A stretch of 25,535 nucleotides of DNA from a virus, in the IMG/VR virus record IMGVR_UViG_3300031918_000136, positions 1 through 25,535 of that record. One strand, written 5' to 3'. This document shows, in pieces, positions 21,411-25,535 of the stretch. The translations under genes were made by a program, and so were the position numbers. The notes beneath the pieces were generated by a model that had not been told where the DNA came from, did no database searches, and saw nothing but the letters and a program-made list of their open reading frames with translations. The stretch's first letter is position 1; every line of letters starts with the position of its first letter.

Positions 21411-23057
21411 TCACATCCTCCGCGCGTAGTCTTCATCGTCGCCGGAAAAGGTGGCTGGCCGGTTCCCTTCGAGGTGCGCGAACGCCTGGGACTGCGTGTC
21501 CACGTCATCATTCCCGAGGTGGCACGGGCCGGGGAATAGCGCGTGCTCAAGGATGTAGTCCGCGAGCCATGGCGCGTGCTCGGGCAGGTAGACGTTGCCG
21601 CCTCGCTGATAGGGGAGCATCGCGTTGGCGCATTGTTCCTTTGTCCCCTTGGCGATCGGCGACTCGATGAGGCCGACGACGCGATGCACGTCGCGCCAGC
21701 GGGTCACGAGGCCGGGTCCGTTCGCTGCCTTCTCGATGACCTTCTCGCGGGCAAGCGGCCAGCGCGCGAACAACCCGAGGCCCGCTTGCTCCGTCTGGTT
21801 GAAGTCCATTCTGTCCCAGACGCGCTCTAACAGGTAGCGGTCACCTCCGACGGCGCCCCACACATGGAAGGCCACGCGCGATGCCGTGCTTGACTTGCTG
21901 CCGAAGGTGGCATCGCACGAGATGATGATCCGCTCCATGCGCGGGAGCACACGGGCCGCGTCCTGATTCCATGACGGATCGCGCTTCGGTGGCGCCTCGG
22001 TCCGATCGGCCGCGCGCCAGAATCGCCAGTCACCCACCTTGAACATCCCGCCGCCTGGTGGCATGGGCGATTGCTGGTGCTGCGCGCTGAAGCCCTCGGC
22101 CCCCATCGAGTCGGCCGCCTTGAGCGAAGCGAGCACCTCGGGCGGGAATCGGCCCGGGCAAAGGATCTCGCCTTCCGTGGTTCGCGGGTCGCGCCAGAAC
22201 TCGACACGGGCCTTGTGCGCAGGGATGCCGTTCGCGGGCACGTCGATCAGTCGGTGGGTCACGCACTGCCGGCGCGGGTCGTACTCCGACGGCAAAATCA
22301 GGCACTCCGCATTGCCACCGTCAATCCACATCTGCGCCGGGTCTTTGACGTTCGCGCGCTGCATGATCATCAGCATGCGGCCCGTCTTCTGATCGTTGAG
22401 GCGCGGCGGCAGCACCTTGCCGACGATGCGCGCGGCTTCGTTCAGCGCCGCCTCGGAAAACGAATCCGTGATGGAGATCGGATCGTCGATGGCGACGAGA
22501 TCGCCACCGTGGCCCGTGATGCCGCCCGTCATGCCGATCGAGTAGCGATGCCCGCCGCGCGTGTTGGTGTAGTGGTCCTTCGCGTTCTGATCGCCTGCAA
22601 GCGCCCACTGCCCCGGCTCGCTGAACGAGGTCCGATACCAGTGGCTCTCGACGAGTTGACGGCAGAGGCGCGCGTGCTCGACGGCCAGCGATGCGGCATG
22701 CGAGACAAACAGCGAACGCCATTCGGGCGTGTGCGTCCAGATCCACGCGGGCCAGAGGATCGATACGATCAGCGACTTGCCGTGGCGCGGCGGGATGCAG
22801 ATCAGGAGGCGACGAATCTCGCCGCGGGTGACGGCCTCTAAGTGAGCGCAGATCGCGTCAACGTGCCAGCCGGCCACGAATGGCGACGGCTCGACGATTG
22901 GCCACGCTTGCCGGACGAACTCGGCGAGGTTGCTACGGGCTTTCTCCGCTGCCCGACGTGCCCGCTCCTCCTGCATCAACGGGCGCATCATCTCCAGCGT
23001 CCGCGCCGTCTGCAATCGCCTGCTGAAGCTGTCGATCGAAGGCGTCGAATTGCTCAT
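21411..23057 (-). CDS. terL: Terminase large subunit (ATPase-nuclease packaging motor)
   Basis: A 548-residue protein. ATPase motifs: Walker A PPRHGKS (89-95), Walker B DLVAIDD (186-192) and a coupling segment MLMIMQR (228-234). The nuclease domain starts near 377 with RIIISCDATFGS (D382 as a likely metal ligand), continues with YLLERVWDRMDF, and a late acidic segment with NDDVDTQSQAF lies near the C-terminus. It powers DNA translocation into the prohead and cuts the concatemer. ATG 23057 lies inside the small subunit gene, giving a 125-base overlap; AGGA 7 bases upstream supports it, though internal ATGs (residues 23, 24 and 28) are alternatives. Confidence 0.93.
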   Translation of the reverse strand: MSNSTPSIDSFSRRLQTARTLEMMRPLMQEERARRAAEKARSNLAEFVRQAWPIVEPSPFVAGWHVDAICAHLEAVTRGEIRRLLICIPPRHGKSLIVSILWPAWIWTHTPEWRSLFVSHAASLAVEHARLCRQLVESHWYRTSFSEPGQWALAGDQNAKDHYTNTRGGHRYSIGMTGGITGHGGDLVAIDDPISITDSFSEAALNEAARIVGKVLPPRLNDQKTGRMLMIMQRANVKDPAQMWIDGGNAECLILPSEYDPRRQCVTHRLIDVPANGIPAHKARVEFWRDPRTTEGEILCPGRFPPEVLASLKAADSMGAEGFSAQHQQSPMPPGGGMFKVGDWRFWRAADRTEAPPKRDPSWNQDAARVLPRMERIIISCDATFGSKSSTASRVAFHVWGAVGGDRYLLERVWDRMDFNQTEQAGLGLFARWPLAREKVIEKAANGPGLVTRWRDVHRVVGLIESPIAKGTKEQCANAMLPYQRGGNVYLPEHAPWLADYILEHALFPGPCHLGNDDVDTQSQAFAHLEGNRPATFSGDDEDYARRM

Positions 23058-23346
23058 CGCTCATCCTCGACAGACCGACGGCAGCACGAACAGCCACGTC
23101 GATCGGTCCACCGTCCTCGCCCGTGATCTCCTGCTGGGGCTTGCCGTAGCCGCGATCGAGGAGCGCAATCGCGGCTGGCACACTGGCCTTGTACTCGTCG
23201 GAGCGCATCCACGAGACGAGGCGCTCGATGGACTCCGGTCCGTACTTCCGCGCCTCGCGCGCAATCTCGGCCGTGAGCCTGCCCTTGGGCCGGCCGGCCG
23301 GGTTGCCGCTGACTCCTGCTTTCCATGGCGCTGCCGGTCCTGGCAT
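22933..23346 (-). CDS. Terminase small subunit-like protein (DUF5681 motif)
   Basis: A 137-residue protein. The N-terminus holds KAGVSGNPAGRPKG (9-22), the DUF5681 motif that is common in proteins encoded directly upstream of terL. Residues 25-75 are helical with RYGP/RLVSWMRSDEYK-type segments; a middle IDVAVRAAVGLSRMSDEQFD follows, and the end is glycine-rich. Expected role is to recognise packaging DNA and hand it to the large subunit. The terL start lies within its coding sequence. Upstream is a non-coding gap with repeats that could hold the recognition site. Start ATG 23346. Confidence 0.78.
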   Translation of the reverse strand: MPGPAAPWKAGVSGNPAGRPKGRLTAEIAREARKYGPESIERLVSWMRSDEYKASVPAAIALLDRGYGKPQQEITGEDGGPIDVAVRAAVGLSRMSDEQFDAFDRQLQQAIADGADAGDDAPVDAGGAGTSGSGESP

Positions 23347-23364
23347 CGTTCACCGTGTTACTTC

Positions 23365-23385
23365 ACCGCGCGCGTGCGCGCGTTC
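23365..23385. repeat. Left arm of a long inverted repeat upstream of terminase genes
   Basis: A purine-pyrimidine alternating run, core ACCGCGCGCGTGCGCG, then GTTC after one extra CG pair. It is the reverse complement of the arm at 23535-23553 apart from a two-base insertion. The arms are 149 bases apart and enclose most of the gap between the endonuclease and terminase genes. The alternating CG/GC steps could favour Z-DNA. Confidence 0.6.
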
Positions 23386-23386
23386 A

Positions 23387-23416
23387 AATCAACGCACACC
23401 AGCGACCACAAGTCAA
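23387..23416 (-). promoter_or_regulatory. Weak promoter candidate before terminase genes
   Basis: Minus-strand TTGACT (23411-23416) and TTGATT (23387-23392) are 18 bases apart and lie 41 bases upstream of the small terminase start. The -35 is good, the -10 poor (3 of 6 matches). It sits in the only sizeable non-coding gap on the packaging side, so a start point for the late operon is plausible. Confidence 0.28.
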
Positions 23417-23476
23417 GCCCTACCCGCATCGTGCGTGCAATCCGTGCGTGGTCAGAGTTAGGATTGCGAGTATTTT

Positions 23477-23500
23477 GCATCCTAAGAAAACGGAGGATGC
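23477..23500. promoter_or_regulatory. Perfect 7-bp inverted repeat in the pre-terminase gap
   Basis: GCATCCT (23477-23483) and AGGATGC (23494-23500) flank a 10-base AT-richer loop. On the minus strand it is followed by AAAA rather than T residues, so it is not a convincing terminator for the endonuclease gene. It could be an operator or a recognition site for a dimeric protein such as the terminase. Confidence 0.4.
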
Positions 23501-23534
23501 TTATACGCATTCCGCACGCCTTGCGCCCATAGTA

Positions 23535-23553
23535 GAACGCGCACGCGCGCGGT
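23535..23553. repeat. Right arm of the long inverted repeat
   Basis: GAACGCGCACGCGCGCGGT, the reverse complement (less two bases) of 23365-23385. It lies 21 bases downstream (minus sense) of the endonuclease stop codon. Confidence 0.6.
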
Positions 23554-23573
23554 CGGACGTAACGGACGGGTGG

Positions 23574-24116
23574 TCAGTCATCGCGCGGGATCTCCCTGCT
23601 GAGCTTCCCGAGCACGTCCGCGGCGCTCCAAACCAACTTCCCATCCAGCCGGGCAGCGCGGCGAGCCTCCACCGCCTCGCGACGTTCCTGATCGCGCGCC
23701 GACGCCCGAGACGCTTCCTTGCACCGCTCACATGTCAGCTTCGCCCCGCACCGTCGGCAATCTCCCTCGCCTCCCTTGCCACCGTCGAGGACGTTGTAGA
23801 TCGCGCCCAATCGGCGATAGAAGCGAATCCAGTAGCGTTCTTCCTCGCTGGCGTCGTGGTCGCTGCACCGGACGATCCCGCGCATCTTCGGTTGCAGGCG
23901 GGCGTCGTGAAGTTCGTTCACCCACTGCTTGATTCGGTAGTTGCAGGCGCTCGCCGCGATGCAGTGCGCCCGCAAGCGCTCAACCGGGTTGTGCGTCTGC
24001 CCAACGTAGTGCACCTCGGAAGTGCGAGGGTCGACGAGGGCGTAGATCAGAACGGGGAGCGAGCGATTCTCGCCGACAAGCGAGACGGAACGGAAGACGG
24101 GATGGTGAAACGACAT
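23574..24116 (-). CDS. GIY-YIG family free-standing endonuclease
   Basis: A 180-residue protein from ATG 24116 (AGGA about 9 bases upstream); the frame is open a further 40 codons but that stretch looks like promoter DNA. The GIY-YIG core spans about 22-110: LIYALVDP (Y25), then YVGQT (37-41), R47 in a NPVERLRAH context, an acidic EEERYW segment (E92/E93) and N108 in an AIYNVLDGGKGG loop, all at the usual positions of the tyrosine, glycine, arginine, glutamate and asparagine of the family. C120, C123, C129 and C132 form a zinc-ribbon-like DNA-binding element, and the tail is a charged helix. Probably a homing endonuclease or a nuclease aiding packaging or host degradation; it resembles mobile elements that sit beside late phage genes. 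Confidence 0.85.
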   Translation of the reverse strand: MSFHHPVFRSVSLVGENRSLPVLIYALVDPRTSEVHYVGQTHNPVERLRAHCIAASACNYRIKQWVNELHDARLQPKMRGIVRCSDHDASEEERYWIRFYRRLGAIYNVLDGGKGGEGDCRRCGAKLTCERCKEASRASARDQERREAVEARRAARLDGKLVWSAADVLGKLSREIPRDD

Positions 24117-24222
24117 GGGCGCGCGTCCTGCGGCGTCCGTTCGGATTGAACCTCGACGGGGCAACGGGACGCTTGACGTTGCCCATGGTCGGGTAGCTAG
24201 CCCGGTCACTGTCGAGATCCCG

Positions 24223-24250
24223 ACGATACACGTCACGGGCGCGCGGTCAA
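24223..24250 (-). promoter_or_regulatory. Sigma70-like promoter candidate for the endonuclease gene
   Basis: Minus-strand TTGACC (24245-24250) and TATCGT (24223-24228) with a 16-base spacer, in a 142-base gap between the 70-residue gene and the endonuclease start. The hexamers match consensus at 5 of 6 and 4 of 6 positions. This is the best promoter-like sequence in the window, and it would give the endonuclease an independent transcript. Confidence 0.38.
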
Positions 24251-24258
24251 CTTTTCAC

Positions 24259-24471
24259 TCACCACACCCACTCCCTCCGGTTGAACCGCCTCCGTGCCCA
24301 CTCCGCGCGACGGCGCCAGTAGCGTGAACCTCGCATGCAACCCGCAGCGATCTTGGCCGTGACTGCGAGCCGAAGAACGGCGCGTGTGAACTCGCGAACT
24401 CCCGTCACGCGAAACGTCATCGTGAACGGCGCCGCGCCTTCGTGGTTGGCAAACGTGTCGGCGGTGGTCAT
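24259..24471 (-). CDS. Small basic unknown protein
   Basis: A 70-residue protein. ATG 24471 overlaps the preceding stop (ATGA). The N-terminus (MTTADTFANHEGAAPFTMTF) is followed by RVTGVREFTRAVLRLAVTA and a strongly basic C-terminus with RRRAEWARRRFNRREW. Net positive charge suggests nucleic acid binding. A much longer open frame upstream (to 25017) is a shadow. Function unknown; last of the small-gene run before the promoter gap. Confidence 0.66.
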   Translation of the reverse strand: MTTADTFANHEGAAPFTMTFRVTGVREFTRAVLRLAVTAKIAAGCMRGSRYWRRRAEWARRRFNRREWVW

Positions 24472-24782
24472 GGCTCGCTCCCGCTTGCCCCAGGTTGCGC
24501 GCTGGCGGCTTCCCGCTCCCTCCGCCCCCTGTACGCCTTCTCGCGCCACGCACGGGCCGCGTGGATGCCGTAGGGGTCGGGTGGCGGCATCGCAAGGGCT
24601 TGCAGGTTCGCGCGCACTTCGGGCGGCAGGGCAGGCATGGTCTGCCCATCGTAGCACCACGGGCCATGGATGGGTTCGCCGGTTGGCGCGCGGCGGCACT
24701 GGCTGGAGTAGTGCGCGGGCGCAGTGCCGGTGTATGCCACGGTGTCCGCGTGAACGGTCATGGTCGGGGCGGGGTCGGTCAT
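24468..24782 (-). CDS. Small unknown protein
   Basis: A 104-residue protein starting at ATG 24782 (ATGA junction). Contains two parts: a strand-rich N-terminus (TVHADTVAYTGTAPAHYSSQ) with C29 and C43, and a proline-rich, helical C-terminus (LPPEVRANLQALAMPPPDPY, then a RAWREKAYRGRREREAA tail). No recognisable family. It is coupled to both neighbours, as all the genes in this cluster are. Confidence 0.66.
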   Translation of the reverse strand: MTDPAPTMTVHADTVAYTGTAPAHYSSQCRRAPTGEPIHGPWCYDGQTMPALPPEVRANLQALAMPPPDPYGIHAARAWREKAYRGRREREAASAQPGASGSEP

Positions 24783-25183
24783 GGATGCTCCTTCCATCGG
24801 TCGTAAGCGTCAAGCGCGGCCTCTGCCATCGGCAACGTGAGCGGAGTCGGCTGGTAGTCGACGATGGCCGTAGCGCCCGCTGTGTTGCCGCGTTGCTTGT
24901 ACCACGAGAGGACCACGAACCCGCTATGCCCTTCGTCGCCGTACTCTGGGAATCCGACCACGGCGCACGTATCCTCGTCGCCGTTGTAGGCGAGCGAATC
25001 CGTCTCACGCGCGGCATCCCGAAGTGCGTTCATCGTCGCGCAATTCCAGTTGTCCGCGTCGAACGTACCCGATGGGAAAGCGCACCTCGGGTCAGATCCG
25101 GGCCACGTCTTGCCGCGGGCGGCGCATCGGGGACATGCCATCCCCTCGATCGCCGCGAGGGTTTCGGGCGTGGGGCGGGTCAT
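24779..25183 (-). CDS. Unknown protein with CxxC motif
   Basis: A 134-residue protein. ATG 25183 overlaps the upstream stop as ATGA; the frame is open up to 25279 only as a shadow. Cysteines at C17, C20 (CPRC), C34 and C48 may form a zinc site in the first 50 residues. The middle has a GFVVLSWYKQRGNTAGATAI segment (about 88-107) of alternating strands, and the end, LTLPMAEAALDAYDRWKE, is helical. I cannot name a family. Cluster position suggests an accessory phage protein. Confidence 0.68.
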   Translation of the reverse strand: MTRPTPETLAAIEGMACPRCAARGKTWPGSDPRCAFPSGTFDADNWNCATMNALRDAARETDSLAYNGDEDTCAVVGFPEYGDEGHSGFVVLSWYKQRGNTAGATAIVDYQPTPLTLPMAEAALDAYDRWKEHP

Positions 25184-25401
25184 GGCTGCCCACCGATCGC
25201 GGCTTCGGCGGCGCGCTGGGCAGCCTTCAACGCCTCGCTGTGATACGTGATCTCGCCGTCGCGATCGGCCGTGCGCCATGTGCTCTGCGTGCCGTCGTCG
25301 GTGACGGTCACCTGCGCCACCACCGTCGCCCCTCCCTGCATCGGGTCACGGTCGAACCCGCAGAGCGCGTTGGCGATCGTCCAGTCGGGCCAGTGGATCA
25401 T
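25180..25401 (-). CDS. Small unknown protein
   Basis: A 73-residue protein (MIHWPDWTIANALCGFDRDP at the start, GEITYHSEALKAAQRAAEAA near the end). I choose ATG 25401 because it overlaps the stop of the partial upstream gene (ATGA), rather than the 33-codon longer opening at 25500. Central strands (VVAQVTVTDDGTQSTWRTAD) suggest a beta sheet followed by a helix. No family recognised. Confidence 0.66.
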   Translation of the reverse strand: MIHWPDWTIANALCGFDRDPMQGGATVVAQVTVTDDGTQSTWRTADRDGEITYHSEALKAAQRAAEAAIGGQP

Positions 25402-25535
25402 GGGGACACCTTGCTTCCCATCGCGCGCAATTCCGCGATCAGGACGGGCAACCTCGCTGCTGCCTTCTCGCAGTGGTCGATCTGAGCCTCCAGCGCGCAT
25501 CTACGGCACCATGCTGCCGCGCCGCCGTGATTGGC
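25398..25535 (-). CDS. C-terminal part of an upstream small gene (start beyond window)
   Basis: The frame enters from the right edge with no start and reads 45 residues to the TGA at 25398, where it overlaps the next gene as ATGA. It contains WCRRCALEAQIDHCEKAAAR, a CxxC followed by a helix, and ends LRAMGSKVSP. Likely a continuing member of the small-gene cluster. Too little sequence to assign function. Confidence 0.5.
   Translation of the reverse strand, partial: ANHGGAAAWCRRCALEAQIDHCEKAAARLPVLIAELRAMGSKVSP

Noticed and set aside
21220-21414. 64-residue minus-strand frame from GTG 21414
   Set aside because: It has no ribosome site, and the overlapping 53-residue frame has GGAGGT and couples to the next gene.
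23477-23500. Hairpin as terminator of the endonuclease gene
   Set aside because: In the minus direction it is followed by A residues, not a T tract, so it was recorded only as an inverted repeat.
24141-24157. T-loop-like GGTTCAATCC sequence (minus strand) upstream of the endonuclease
   Set aside because: The flanking bases do not pair into a T stem and no acceptor or anticodon arm can be formed around it.
24259-25017. 252-residue minus-strand frame
   Set aside because: Only its last 70 codons are coding; the upstream part is a shadow of two well-coupled small genes and reads as arginine/proline-rich noise.
1-25535. CRISPR array, insertion sequence or integrase
   Set aside because: No regularly spaced repeats, terminal inverted repeats with a transposase, or recombinase motifs were seen on either strand.

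Overview
The window is one continuous block of late (morphogenesis) genes from a tailed phage or prophage with a contractile tail. Every supported gene is read from the minus strand, so transcription runs from about 25.5 kb down to base 1. The DNA is GC-rich, and that is why long plus-strand open frames lie opposite most real genes. Neighbouring genes mostly overlap by 1-4 bases (ATGA, GTGA, TTGA or TGATG junctions) or sit a few bases apart. No integrase, transposase, repressor, replication or lysis gene is visible, so lifestyle cannot be judged. The host cannot be named beyond a GC-rich bacterium.

Layout in transcription order. (1) 25.5-24.26 kb: five small phage proteins of unknown function, the first cut by the window edge. 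(2) 24.1-23.6 kb: a free-standing GIY-YIG endonuclease with a zinc-ribbon-like tail, preceded by a plausible promoter. (3) 23.57-23.35 kb: a non-coding gap with a long inverted repeat, a hairpin and a weak promoter, directly upstream of the terminase genes. (4) 23.35-21.4 kb: small and large terminase subunits. (5) 21.4-20.05 kb: five coupled small unknown genes, including a 53-residue one. (6) 20.05-19.8 kb: a gap holding a tRNA-like sequence. (7) 19.8-12.8 kb: head module: Mu gp29-type portal, three unknown genes, Mu F-like minor head protein, a small protein, Mu I-like protease with a nested scaffold, a decoration-like protein, then a strong terminator-like hairpin and a structured leader before the Mu gpT-like major capsid. 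(8) 12.7-10.5 kb: neck and tail-completion genes (coiled-coil protein, Mu gp36-like, gpG/GpS-like, two small unknowns). (9) 10.5-5.96 kb: tail sheath, tail tube, tail assembly chaperone with a -1 frameshift extension, tape measure. (10) 5.96-0 kb: baseplate (two inner tail proteins, spike, an unknown, gp25-like, J-like, gp48-like), then a glycine-rich tail fibre that runs off base 1.

The order matches the Mu head-tail programme closely (29, F, I/Z, decoration, T, 36, ..., sheath, tube, chaperone, tape measure, baseplate, fibre). The main departures are that the gpG-like gene lies after gp36 and that unknown genes are inserted around the portal.

The least ordinary signals are: an in-frame DUF2786-like N-terminal segment on the tail assembly chaperone; an A AAA AAG slippery heptamer there, and an identical in-phase copy inside the tape measure gene; a beta-rich module used twice in the sheath and once as an insertion in the baseplate J protein; the tRNA-like element; the inverted-repeat gap before the terminase genes; and the terminator plus branched leader that separates the capsid gene from the genes upstream.
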